Source of the DNA: Neorhizobium galegae
GTDB taxonomy: Bacteria; Pseudomonadota; Alphaproteobacteria; Rhizobiales; Rhizobiaceae
DNA: 64,000 nt
Assembly (NCBI RefSeq): GCF_021391675.1
Contig: NZ_CP090096.1
Span: forward strand, 992,001 to 1,056,000
Reading direction: 5' to 3'
Position numbers and translations under genes: made by a program. Positions 1 through 8,480 of the stretch are shown here, one piece after another (the stretch's first letter is position 1; every line of letters begins with the position of its first letter). The notes beneath the pieces are model-generated. The model was not told where the DNA came from. It made no database searches and worked only from the letters and a program-made list of their open reading frames with translations.

Positions 1-2
1 TG

Positions 3-692
3 ATCGAATGTCGGCGCGCGGGAGACGTGCTCGGTGCCACAAAAATGGACAGACCGGAAGACGTCCAGCCGAACGGCGTCAACGGCAAGGTCTACGTCAT
101 GCTGACCAACAACACCCGCCGCAAGGCCGACCAGATAAATGCTGCCAATCCGCGTGCAGAAAACGCCTTTGGCCATATCATCGAGATTGCCGAAAACGAC
201 GGCGATTTCACCGCCACCTCCGGCAAGTGGGAAGTGCTTCTGAAGTGCGGCGATCCTTCCGTTGCGGCGGTCGGCGCGACCTTCTCCACAGAAACCACCA
301 AGAACGGCTGGTTCGGCATGCCGGATAACTGCGCCGTCGATTCCGCCGGCCGGCTCTGGGTCTCGACCGACGGCAACAACAACAAGGCGACCGGCCGAAC
401 AGACGGTCTCTGGGCCGTCGATACGGAAGGTGAAGCCCGCGCCACGTCAAAGCTCTTCTTCCGCGTTCCCGTCGGTGCTGAGATGTGCGGCCCGCTTTTC
501 ACCCCGGATGACCAAACGGCTTTCGTCGCCGTCCAGCATCCGGCCGATGGCGGCGAGGACTGGTCTGGCCATGGCCGTCCGTCCTACTACGAGGACCTTT
601 CCACCCGCTGGCCGGACTTCAAGCCCGACATGCCAGTGCGACCTGCAGTCGTTGCGATCACCAAGGTGGGTGGCGGCAAGATTGCCGTCTGA
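3..692 (+). CDS. phoX: PhoX/DUF839-family phosphatase, C-terminal part (5' end outside window)
   Basis: The reading frame is open from the first bases and ends at a TGA, giving about 229 residues, so the gene begins before the window. The segment 'GATKMDRPEDV' followed by long loop-rich sequence with 'GMPDNCAVDSAGRLWVSTDG' is typical of the C-terminal half of PhoX-type (DUF839) proteins. These are calcium-dependent, Tat-exported alkaline phosphatases acting in the periplasm, usually under phosphate control. Only the C-terminal third is visible, so the export signal and part of the metal site cannot be checked. A strong hairpin follows 24 bases after the stop. Family assignment is firm; a non-phosphatase DUF839 paralogue remains possible. 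Confidence 0.8.
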   Translation: MECRRAGDVLGATKMDRPEDVQPNGVNGKVYVMLTNNTRRKADQINAANPRAENAFGHIIEIAENDGDFTATSGKWEVLLKCGDPSVAAVGATFSTETTKNGWFGMPDNCAVDSAGRLWVSTDGNNNKATGRTDGLWAVDTEGEARATSKLFFRVPVGAEMCGPLFTPDDQTAFVAVQHPADGGEDWSGHGRPSYYEDLSTRWPDFKPDMPVRPAVVAITKVGGGKIAV

Positions 693-715
693 CACGATCA
701 ACGCAGCGTCGAGCG

Positions 716-752
716 ACAACGAGAGCGGCAGCGCGGCTGCCGCTCTCGTTGT
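716..752 (+). terminator. Rho-independent-type hairpin after the phoX-like gene
   Basis: A perfect 16-bp inverted repeat (716-731 with 737-752) encloses a 5-base loop. It starts 23 bases after the stop of the PhoX-like gene. No T-run follows, so intrinsic termination may be weak, but the stem is very stable. It also faces the 3' end of the minus-strand MmgE/PrpD gene, so it may work in both directions. Confidence 0.7.
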
Positions 753-897
753 GAATGCCGGCCGGGGTGAGTGCATTATCCCGGCGGCAATGCGCAGCAT
801 GCCCCTCCCCTCGAGCCACAAGGTTTCCCTTTTGGGCTACGTCCTCTCGCTTGTTGCGGTACCTGGTAGCCTGGTCGGTCGGAGCCGCGAGCGCTGG

Positions 898-2265
898 TTA
901 TCTTGGAAAGGGAAGAGCTGCTGCCACACACTCTGTGTGCTGGAGGTCGCTCAAGGACTGCCAAGACGGAATCTGGTGACCGGAGATATTCGCCCAACTC
1001 AAACAATCTCGAAACTTATATTCCCGATCAGCTTCATCCAAGGGGGCTTCTATGGCACCCTTTGCATGAAGTCGTTCGACACTGATATGCCGACCGTCGC
1101 AGGTGATCACGGTCACACGATGCGGCAGTCTCTCAACACCCTTTTCCTGTTCCGGCGTGTATGCAGTCATCGAAATACGAGACATTAGATCACGAAGTTC
1201 CAGACGGACGGCTGCTTCTGGCGTGAAGTCGGAAAGCCCCAGTTTTCCATGGATAAAAGCGGTCGCCAAGCAATATTGCATCGAAAACCGCGCTTCCATT
1301 TCATCCTTGGGGTCCGCATAAGCAAGATTACGCTGTGCTGATATGCCAACTTGAGTATCGATACCGCGAATGTCGGCGATATCGAGATCGTATCGCTTCT
1401 TGAGCTCGAGCAGCGCATCGATAGCCCGATGCGTCGAGCCGCAACAGGGGTGCCTTTTCGTCACAAGTCCGCGCGTTTCGATTACATGTTCGGAGGCAAG
1501 GACCAAATCCTTCCAGCCCTTGGCGTCTTCACCGCCGGACAATTCAAGAAATCCCTGCCGACCCTCCAGGATATCCAGTCTCGCCTCTAGACCGGCCTTG
1601 GCCATCAAAGCCGCTTCAACGGCGTTTCTCGCGGCAACACCTGCATGAACTGGCTTCACCATAGTTCCGAACTGGCCCTTCAGCCCGCAGGAAAGGCTCA
1701 CGGCGATACTCATCGCATGCGCGACTTCAGTTTCCGTAGCCCGCAGGAGTATCGCGACGCCGGCCGCGGCGCCTATGCAGCCCACCGTGGAGGTCGCATG
1801 CCAGCCAGCATTGTAGTGTGATGGATTGACGCCGAATCCCACCGCCGCCTGAGCCTCGAGTCCAGCGAGATAGGCGGACAGAAAATTCCTACCGGTGATC
1901 GATCGATCACCACCGGCAACCGCAAGCAATGCCGGCACCAGCACTGCGGAGGCGTGGGCTCGCGCCGGGTGGAAATTGTCGTCGAAATCGAGGCTATGGG
2001 CAGCCGTCCCATTCACCAGAGCGGCAAGCGACACCGGTGCGCGCAAACCGCCAACGATCGAAGATGGGTGATCCTCGTTGATCTGGTCCGAAAAGGCGCG
2101 CTGCAAGGCTTTCACCGGGCTTTCATTCGCACCTGCAAGTATCGCTCCGTAGGTGTCGATCACTGCATCGGTCGCACGCGAAATGGCGAGCGGAGAGAAG
2201 CTCGCGCGAGCCATGATCTGACGCACTATCTTTTCAATGACTGTAACCATGGCTGAATTCTCCAT
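898..2265 (-). CDS. MmgE/PrpD family protein
   Basis: The 455-residue product has the length and sequence character of the MmgE/PrpD family: an all-helical N-terminal domain beginning with 'ASFSPLAISRATDAVIDTYG', 'HSLDFDDNFHPARAHAS' near residue 90, and a C-terminal lid domain. Known members are 2-methylcitrate dehydratase, cis-aconitate decarboxylase and iminodisuccinate epimerase, so the family fixes the fold but not the substrate. ATG at 2265 gives the full length; a second ATG five codons in (2250) is a possible start. It is divergently transcribed from the LysR gene at 2355 across 89 bases, which suggests that regulator controls it. Substrate unknown, probably a small di- or tricarboxylate. 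Confidence 0.85.
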   Translation of the reverse strand: MENSAMVTVIEKIVRQIMARASFSPLAISRATDAVIDTYGAILAGANESPVKALQRAFSDQINEDHPSSIVGGLRAPVSLAALVNGTAAHSLDFDDNFHPARAHASAVLVPALLAVAGGDRSITGRNFLSAYLAGLEAQAAVGFGVNPSHYNAGWHATSTVGCIGAAAGVAILLRATETEVAHAMSIAVSLSCGLKGQFGTMVKPVHAGVAARNAVEAALMAKAGLEARLDILEGRQGFLELSGGEDAKGWKDLVLASEHVIETRGLVTKRHPCCGSTHRAIDALLELKKRYDLDIADIRGIDTQVGISAQRNLAYADPKDEMEARFSMQYCLATAFIHGKLGLSDFTPEAAVRLELRDLMSRISMTAYTPEQEKGVERLPHRVTVITCDGRHISVERLHAKGAIEAPLDEADREYKFRDCLSWANISGHQIPSWQSLSDLQHTECVAAALPFPR

Positions 2266-2329
2266 GCGGGATTGATTTGCATGGAGAATGTTTCACCGTT
2301 TAACATACCGCAATCTTATGCATTTGGCG

Positions 2330-2341
2330 GGTAACATTACC
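2330..2341. promoter_or_regulatory. 12-bp palindrome in the mmgE/lysR intergenic region
   Basis: GGTAACATTACC is a perfect inverted repeat with 5-bp arms and a 2-base centre. It lies 13 bases before the LysR start codon in the 89-bp divergent region. A looser pair, ATGTT...AACAT, lies at about 2288-2306. The position fits an autoregulatory site, but the classic T-N11-A spacing of a LysR box is not clear, so the assignment is tentative. Confidence 0.3.
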
Positions 2342-2354
2342 GACCGGAGGTCCG

Positions 2355-3275
2355 ATGTCGAAAGACAATAATTTGCCGATCAATGTAAAACACATCGAAA
2401 CATACGATGCGATTTCGGCAACGGGCTCGACGATTGCGGCCGCCGTGAAGCTTGGCATATCGCAGTCCAACGCCAGCCGAATGCTGCACCAGCTTGAAAA
2501 TTATCTGGGCGTGCGTCTCTTCGACCGTGAAAAGAACAGACTTTCACCTACTCGCGAGGGTTTGCAACTCGGACCGGAAATCAGATCGATATCCGACAGA
2601 CTGCATGCGATAAGAATATCCGCGCGCGAGCTGGAAAGTGGCCGATCGGGGGAAATTCTCCTGCGTCTGGCTTTTCCGGCAAGTCTTTCCGTCACAATGA
2701 TGCCCCGCCTCATCCGCCGGTTCCGAGATGAAAATCCTCAAGTGAGAACCGAAATAGCCTCGGGAAATTATCTTTCCATCGAGAGGATGGTCGCCGACCG
2801 AAACGCGGACATAGGTTTTGTTCGTCTCCCCGCCATATCCACCGGCCTGCGGCAGGAAATTCCCATTCAATCCTTCAATGTCTGCGTGATGCATGAAGAA
2901 CACCCGTTGGCGAGGGAGACGTTTCTTTCCGTCGACAATCTGAAGGGCCAGGATTTGATATTGCTCAACCGTGAGCGACCGATCCGCCATGAGCTGGAAT
3001 CGCTTTTCTATAAGGTTGGACTGCGTCAAAAGCCAGTCGTGGAGGCGCATTCGGTTGGGTGCGCCTGCTCACTTGCGGCGGAAGGGCTGGGTATTGCCAT
3101 AGTCGGCTCTCTCATCGCCAACGAGTACAGGAACCTGCCTCTTCGTTTCGTTCCCCTTGAACCCGCCTTGCCCGTGACTTACGCGGTCGTTAGCGCGGAA
3201 GGGTATCCCCTTCCCAAGATAGCGCAGACGTTTCTTCCATACGTCTCCGACTGGGCTCGGGCGCACCAAAACTAG
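2355..3275 (+). CDS. LysR family transcriptional regulator
   Basis: The 306-residue protein has an N-terminal winged helix-turn-helix (residues about 9-68, 'GSTIAAAVKLGISQSNASRMLHQLE') followed by a two-lobed periplasmic-binding-like effector domain to the C-terminus. A GGAGG ribosome site lies four bases before the ATG. It diverges from the MmgE/PrpD gene and is followed 160 bases later by the peptide-type ABC operon on the same strand, so it could regulate either side. The effector is not deducible. The N-terminus before the helix-turn-helix is slightly longer than usual. Confidence 0.9.
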   Translation: MSKDNNLPINVKHIETYDAISATGSTIAAAVKLGISQSNASRMLHQLENYLGVRLFDREKNRLSPTREGLQLGPEIRSISDRLHAIRISARELESGRSGEILLRLAFPASLSVTMMPRLIRRFRDENPQVRTEIASGNYLSIERMVADRNADIGFVRLPAISTGLRQEIPIQSFNVCVMHEEHPLARETFLSVDNLKGQDLILLNRERPIRHELESLFYKVGLRQKPVVEAHSVGCACSLAAEGLGIAIVGSLIANEYRNLPLRFVPLEPALPVTYAVVSAEGYPLPKIAQTFLPYVSDWARAHQN

Positions 3276-3437
3276 ACTACCTACTTCGCGTTCATCCTGT
3301 AGGTTGCCCTGTTTATGCATAGGCATAACCCGAATATGCATAAGATTGCGTGCCATTCTCCCGACACCCATAGTTCCCGCAAAACATGCCGATGACAGGC
3401 GCACCCAGTGGTGGGGCCCTCGCATCCAGGGGAACAA

Positions 3438-4382
3438 ATGTCAGGATTTATTTTTAGACGCCTGCTGATGGCGTTGCCAACGATCGCAATCGTATCGATC
3501 ACGGTCTTCGCTCTCATCCGATTCATACCTGGGGACCCCGCATCTCTGATGCTTGGGGACATGGCTCAGCCCGAACAGGTTGCTCAAATGCGTTTCGAGC
3601 TTGGGCTCGACAAGTCGATGCCGGAACAGTTTTTGATCTGGAGCGGGAATGTAACGACGGGAGATTTTGGACGCTCCATCGTCAATGACGAACCTGTTTT
3701 GCAACTCGTCGTCTCACGGTTCACGGTAAGCGCTGAGATCGTGGTGATTGCGGTAATTCTCGCTAGTCTGATAGCGGTCCCGGCTGGCGTGATAGCCGCC
3801 TGGAGACAGAACAGCATCACCGATCTGGCTCTGGTTGGTACCGCAACGATACTCCTGTCGATCCCGACCTTTTGGTTGGGTCTGCTACTTCTTCTCCTAT
3901 TCGGCCTAAAGCTCGGTTGGTTGCCGGTACTTGGTTATGTCTCCATGTCGGAGAATTTTACCGCCGGTTTGGTCTATATAGTCTTGCCGGTCATGACGCT
4001 GGTCATCCATTAGGCGGGTGCTTTGGTTCGCATGGCGCGCGCCTCCACCCTCGAGGTGCTGCGGCTGGACTACATTACCCATGCTCGCGCCAAGGGCCTG
4101 TCCGAAAGCGCTGTGCTCTGGAAACACGCTTTCAAGAACGCTTTTGGTCCCACCTGGACGATGATCGGCCTCATTCTCGGTAATCTTCTCGGTGGCATCG
4201 CGGTCATCGAAACCGTGTTCACCATTCCCGGTCTTGGACGGTTGATGGTGGATAGCATCTTCCAGCGCGACTATCCGGGCATTCAGGGTTGCCTGCTATT
4301 CGTCGCGTTCTCCTATGTCGTCGTCAACCTGATCGTCGATCTCCTGTACCCTCTGTTTGATCCGCGCGTGGTGGCAGAATGA
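3438..4382 (+). pseudogene. DppB/OppB-type ABC permease interrupted by an in-frame amber codon
   Basis: The gene encodes the first membrane subunit of a dipeptide/oligopeptide/nickel-type ABC importer. Residues 1-191 carry the usual N-terminal helix and 'IPGDPASLMLGD' segment, then TAG at 4011-4013 stops translation. The same frame continues at once ('AGALVRMARAS...DYITHARAKGLSES', the permease EAA-loop region) to 4382, so one substitution explains the break. Relatives commonly have glutamine or a small residue at this place, so CAG to TAG is the simplest origin. Full read-through would give 314 residues, the normal length. The next permease gene overlaps the 3' end by 4 bases. Unless an amber suppressor exists the transporter should be inactive; a sequencing error is the main alternative. 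Confidence 0.85.
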
Positions 4383-5197
4383 AACATTTCACTCTAAATG
4401 GCCTGATCGGCGGACTGCTTATCTCGGTCCTTCTGGCGGTCGCAGCCGTCAGCCTGTTCTGGACGCCGTCCGACCCGATGAAGCTCAGCTTCACCGCCCG
4501 CCTTGCCGCACCAAGCACCCAGCATCTGCTCGGTACCGACGAGTTCGGCCGCGACGTCCTTAGCCGTCTGGTGATCGGCGCACGCGCCAGTGTCTGGATC
4601 GGTTGTTTGACCGTCGGTTTCGCCACCGTCGCCGGAACCCTCATCGGGCTGGTCAGCGGTTATGCCCGCGGATGGATCGATGGCGTCATCATGGCAATCA
4701 ACAACGCCCTTCTCGCTTTTCCGGGCATCCTGCTGGCGCTTGGCCTGCTTGCCGTATTCGGTGCCAACCAATACGGCATCATCTTTGCGCTCGGCATCGC
4801 CTACACACCATCCATGGCACGCGTGGTTCGCGGCGCGGTTCTGTCGCTGCGTGAGCGTGAATTCATCGAAGCCTCCAAGGTCATGGGTAATGGCGAGATT
4901 TTCACCATGCTGCGGCATATCCTCCCCAATTGCCTGGCACCGATCACCGTTCTTGCCACATCGATGTTCGGCTGGGCCATCCTGTCGGAAAGTGCCCTGA
5001 GCTTCCTCGGTCTTGGCGTGCCGCCACCGGCACCAACCTGGGGCAATATGCTGGCGGCTGGCCGCCCCTTCATCGAACAGGCCGTCTGGCTCGGACTTTT
5101 CCCCGGCCTTTGCATCGCACTGACATTGCTCGGCATCAATCTGCTCGGAGACGCGCTTCGCGACAAACTCGATCCCCGCATGAGAGGTTTGAAATGA
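4379..5197 (+). CDS. DppC/OppC-type ABC transporter permease
   Basis: This 272-residue protein is the second membrane subunit of the peptide-type importer. It has an N-terminal transmembrane helix, the segment 'HLLGTDEFGRDVLSRLVIGAR' characteristic of the DppC branch, five further hydrophobic segments, and an EAA-type loop ('EFIEASKVMGNGEIFTMLRHILPN'). It overlaps the amber-interrupted permease by 4 bases and the ATPase gene by 4 bases (ATGA), so the genes are translationally coupled. It is intact, but its partner permease is broken, so it probably has no working complex. Confidence 0.9.
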   Translation: MKHFTLNGLIGGLLISVLLAVAAVSLFWTPSDPMKLSFTARLAAPSTQHLLGTDEFGRDVLSRLVIGARASVWIGCLTVGFATVAGTLIGLVSGYARGWIDGVIMAINNALLAFPGILLALGLLAVFGANQYGIIFALGIAYTPSMARVVRGAVLSLREREFIEASKVMGNGEIFTMLRHILPNCLAPITVLATSMFGWAILSESALSFLGLGVPPPAPTWGNMLAAGRPFIEQAVWLGLFPGLCIALTLLGINLLGDALRDKLDPRMRGLK

Positions 5198-6822
5198 CAC
5201 AGGAAAAACTTCTCAGCGTGCGTGATCTCTCGCTGGAAATCACCCATCGCGGCATAGATGTCGTCAAAAATGTCAGCTTCGATCTCGAACCAGGCGAAAT
5301 TTTCGGAATCGTTGGCGAAAGCGGCTCCGGCAAATCGCTGGCGACCCGTTCGCTGATCTCGCTGCTGCCTGCTGCCATCCGCAAAATCGGCGGTCAGGTG
5401 ATCTACAAAGGTCGTGACGTCTCATCGATGAGCGAAGCAGACCTTCGCAGGATGCGCGGTGCGGAAATCGGGTTGGTGTTCCAGGAGCCGATGACATCGC
5501 TCAATCCATCCATGACCATCGGACGGCAGCTGGAAGAAGGGCTCACCCTTCACACCCGGGATACGCCTGCCGAGCGGCACGCCAAAATCCTCGCCATGCT
5601 GGATCGGGTGGGCATCCGCGACCCGGAAGCAGCGCTGTCATCCTATCCGCATGAATTCTCCGGCGGCATGCGCCAGCGGATCATGCTCGCCTCGGTCATG
5701 CTTCTGAAACCCGCGTTGCTGATCGCCGACGAGCCGACCACGGCGCTCGACGCTGTTATCCAGCGCGATGTCATGGAACTGATGGTCGAGCTGACGAAGG
5801 CCGAAGGCACGGCCGTGCTTTTGATCAGCCACGACCTGCCGATGGTGGCACGTTACACCAGCCGCATCGTGGTCATGGAAAAAGGATCGATCGTCGAGGC
5901 TGGAACGACCGAACAGATTCTCGAGACGCCCCAGCATCCCTACACCCGCAAGCTGTTGTCATCCTTGCCGATCCGCGGCCAGGTCCGGACAATCGATACC
6001 ACGGCAGCACCGATGGTTTCCGCCAAGAATATCGTGGTCGATTATCCGGGCCGCAGGTCGCTTTTGAAAAAGGGAGCGGTCAAGCGCGCGCTGCATGGCG
6101 TGTCCATCGATATCCACGAGGGTGAGGTCGTCGCTCTGGTGGGTGGTTCCGGCTCCGGCAAGACGACGCTCGGACGCACCATCGCTGGCCTGATCAAGGA
6201 ATCCGGGGGCGAGATCCCTTTTCAAGGCCGCAAGCGGGAGGCCGACCGGCAGGACTACCGGCTGAATTGCCAGATGGTTTTTCAGGACCCCTACTCGTCT
6301 CTTGATCCGCGCATGACCATACTGGCGCTCGTGGAAGAAGCTCTCCGGCGGGTTCCCGGCATCGATCGCGCCTCCAAGAAGAAGCGGGCCTATGAAACGC
6401 TGGAGGAAGTCGGGCTCGGTTCTGAATATTCGCTGCGTTATCCTCATGAACTTTCGGGCGGGCAACGGCAGCGCGTGGCAATTGCCCGCGCAATCGCGCG
6501 GCGTCCGCGTTTCCTGATTGCCGATGAACCGGTGTCGGCGCTCGACGTGACGGTGCGCGCGCAGGTGCTGACGCTCTTTTCCGACCTGCAAAAGCGCTAC
6601 GGTTTTTCCTGCCTGTTCATCAGCCATGATCTTGGCGTTGTGGAGCAGGTGGCCGACCGCGTCGTCGTCATGCAGGACGGCCGGATCATCGAACAGGGTG
6701 ATCGCGACACGATCTTCGACACCCCGAAGGAGGCTTATACGCGACGCCTGCTCTCTGCCATCCCCGCACTCGATCTGAACAAGACCGGCGGCGTCACCCT
6801 GAAATGGCGCCTGGAGAACTGA
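5194..6822 (+). CDS. Dual ATP-binding protein of a peptide-type ABC transporter (DppD-DppF fusion)
   Basis: Two complete ABC ATPase domains lie in one 542-residue chain. The first has Walker A 'GESGSGKS' near residue 43 and signature 'SGGMRQR' near 155. The second has Walker A 'GGSGSGKT' near 315 and signature 'LSGGQRQR' near 419. Each domain ends with the oligopeptide-transporter C-terminal extension ('QHPYTRKLL' in the first, 'EAYTRRLL' in the second). Such fused ATPases are common in rhizobial peptide importers and drive uptake from the cytoplasmic side. The ATG at 5194 overlaps the upstream stop; longer upstream frames only cover the permease gene. The protein looks intact. Confidence 0.9.
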   Translation: MTQEKLLSVRDLSLEITHRGIDVVKNVSFDLEPGEIFGIVGESGSGKSLATRSLISLLPAAIRKIGGQVIYKGRDVSSMSEADLRRMRGAEIGLVFQEPMTSLNPSMTIGRQLEEGLTLHTRDTPAERHAKILAMLDRVGIRDPEAALSSYPHEFSGGMRQRIMLASVMLLKPALLIADEPTTALDAVIQRDVMELMVELTKAEGTAVLLISHDLPMVARYTSRIVVMEKGSIVEAGTTEQILETPQHPYTRKLLSSLPIRGQVRTIDTTAAPMVSAKNIVVDYPGRRSLLKKGAVKRALHGVSIDIHEGEVVALVGGSGSGKTTLGRTIAGLIKESGGEIPFQGRKREADRQDYRLNCQMVFQDPYSSLDPRMTILALVEEALRRVPGIDRASKKKRAYETLEEVGLGSEYSLRYPHELSGGQRQRVAIARAIARRPRFLIADEPVSALDVTVRAQVLTLFSDLQKRYGFSCLFISHDLGVVEQVADRVVVMQDGRIIEQGDRDTIFDTPKEAYTRRLLSAIPALDLNKTGGVTLKWRLEN

Positions 6823-6824
6823 AA

Positions 6825-7700
6825 ATGATCAATAACATGACAACTCATACCACGACCGGCACCACAGCTGAGCGCTTCAACGCCATCTGCGACGCCCAGA
6901 ACTTCGTCACACGCTTCAGCATTCGTAACCTTCTGACCGGCGAGACGTTCGACCGCGGCGCGGATGAGGAAACGCCTTCGGCAAGCACACGCAAGATATC
7001 GATCATGATGGCAGCACTCAAGGCGGTGCATGAGGGCAGGCTCGATCTGGACGAACAGATCACCTACGAGGCACGCCTCGCGGAAGAGGTTGCCAGTGGC
7101 ATGTTTCGCTACATGACACCCGGCATCGTCATTTCGCTGCGCGACGCGATTACCGGCATGATGGTTCTCAGCGACAATGTCTGCACCAAGATGGTGTTCG
7201 AACGGCTGACGCTCGAAGAGGTTGACAGCTATTGCAAGTCGATCGGCATGAACGGCACCCATCACCGCTTTCTCATTCCACCGCTGGGCCTGTCTGCGGA
7301 TCACACCTTGAATTCCGTAACCACGACGACGGCACGCGACCAGCTGTTTCTGCTGCAGGCCATACTCGACGCGCAGACTTCACCGGAAGCGGCTGCCATG
7401 CTCGGCGCCTCGCAGGAATTATGCGTTTATGCCCTCAAAACGCTGAAGAGCCAGATCCTGCGTTACGCCATTCCGTCACGACTGCCGGTCGGCACTGTCG
7501 TTGCGCATAAGGGCGGCACCGGAAAACGCGGGCGGATGAATGCGGGCATCGTCTACCGCGACGGCATACCATTTTACATCATCACTGCCTTTACCGACCA
7601 GGTGCCACAGGAAATGTCCGACGGCACGCCGGGTTACACGATGTCGCTCGAAACCATCGGCCGGTTGTCACGCGCCTGCTGGGACGCGTTCCAAGCCTGA
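6825..7700 (+). CDS. Class A beta-lactamase-fold serine hydrolase
   Basis: The 291-residue product carries the three beta-lactamase/DD-peptidase motifs: SxxK as S-T-R-K at residues 54-57, 'SDN' about 60 residues later ('MVLSDNVC'), and 'HKGG' in place of KTG near residue 230. There is no signal peptide, so unlike true secreted beta-lactamases it probably acts in the cytoplasm, for example on an imported cyclic or blocked peptide. A GGAG site nine bases before the ATG at 6825 supports this start over the ATG at 6804, which lies inside the ATPase gene. Location between ATPase and binding-protein genes of a peptide importer supports a role in processing the imported substrate. Substrate unknown. 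Confidence 0.8.
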   Translation: MINNMTTHTTTGTTAERFNAICDAQNFVTRFSIRNLLTGETFDRGADEETPSASTRKISIMMAALKAVHEGRLDLDEQITYEARLAEEVASGMFRYMTPGIVISLRDAITGMMVLSDNVCTKMVFERLTLEEVDSYCKSIGMNGTHHRFLIPPLGLSADHTLNSVTTTTARDQLFLLQAILDAQTSPEAAAMLGASQELCVYALKTLKSQILRYAIPSRLPVGTVVAHKGGTGKRGRMNAGIVYRDGIPFYIITAFTDQVPQEMSDGTPGYTMSLETIGRLSRACWDAFQA

Positions 7701-7737
7701 ACAGACAAACGGAACTTCACAAAAAAGAGGGTAGAAC

Positions 7738-8346
7738 ATGAAAAGCATTCTCCTGGCCGGAACGGTCCTTATGTCGCTTGCCGGTGTTTCCACCGCCCGT
7801 GATATCGTCATTGCCCAGAGTTCCGACCTGCGCAACAACAATCCCGGCGTAAACCGTGATGGCAATACCGATGGGGTCATTCTGCACATCGTCGAAGGAC
7901 TTGTCGGTTACTCCGACAGCGGCGAGGTCAAGCCGCTATTGGCAGAGAGCTTCGACAAGTCGCCGGATGGACTAGCCTATACGTTCAAGCTTCGTGAAGG
8001 GGTGAAGTTTCACAACGGCAAGACGCTGACCGCCGAAGACGTGGTGTGGAACTGGAACCGCTACATGGATCCTGCAACAAAGTGGACCTGTGCTGGTGAT
8101 TTCGACGGCAGCCGCATCGTCCATGTGACCGGTATCAAGGCTGTGGATACAACCACCGTCACGATCACGCTCGAGAAACCATCCGCCGTTTTCCTGGGGC
8201 TTATGGCCCGTCCCGAATGTGGGTACACCGGCATCATATCTTTCCTCTATGACACGGTCGACGTCTGCGGCGCGACCAAAAAGCTCCGGGGCCAACCCAT
8301 CTGGCAATCGAACGCTCGATTGTGGGAAATATCAGTAGAAGACTGA
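7738..8346 (+). pseudogene. Peptide-type ABC substrate-binding protein, 3' truncated
   Basis: The first 170 or so residues are a normal family 5 solute-binding protein: a signal peptide (MKSILLAGTVLMSLAGVSTA), then 'AQSSDLRNNNPG', 'EGLVGYSDSGEVKPLLAESF' and 'FKLREGVKFHNGKTLTAEDVVWNWNRY'. Similarity ends around 'ECGYTGI', followed by about 35 unrelated residues and a stop. The family norm is about 500 residues, so roughly two thirds are missing. The break lies just before the 3' end of the gra cluster. Together with the amber permease this leaves the importer without a binding protein. A hairpin with one mismatch (8357-8366 with 8375-8384) follows the stop. Confidence 0.8.
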
Positions 8347-8480
8347 GGCTTATCGCTGGCCATCCGAACATTACCGGACGGCCAGTTGCACGACACGCAT
8401 CCGGGTTGCGGTGCAGATGAGTATGCCATCGGCATTCGACCCGCTCTTCGTGGACAACGAGAACTCCCGAGGGCCTGCGG

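Noticed and set aside
4011..4013. TAG read as pyrrolysine or programmed read-through
   Set aside because: No pyrrolysine genes are visible in this window, and the product is a common ABC permease where relatives have an ordinary residue, so a simple nonsense mutation is far likelier.
4394..5200. Long minus-strand open frame
   Set aside because: It lies wholly antisense to the DppC-type permease, has no domain match and reflects the G+C-rich third positions.
8357..8384. Hairpin after the truncated binding protein as a true operon terminator
   Set aside because: It has one mismatch in the stem, no T-run, and lies in what may be junction sequence, so I did not call it as a terminator.
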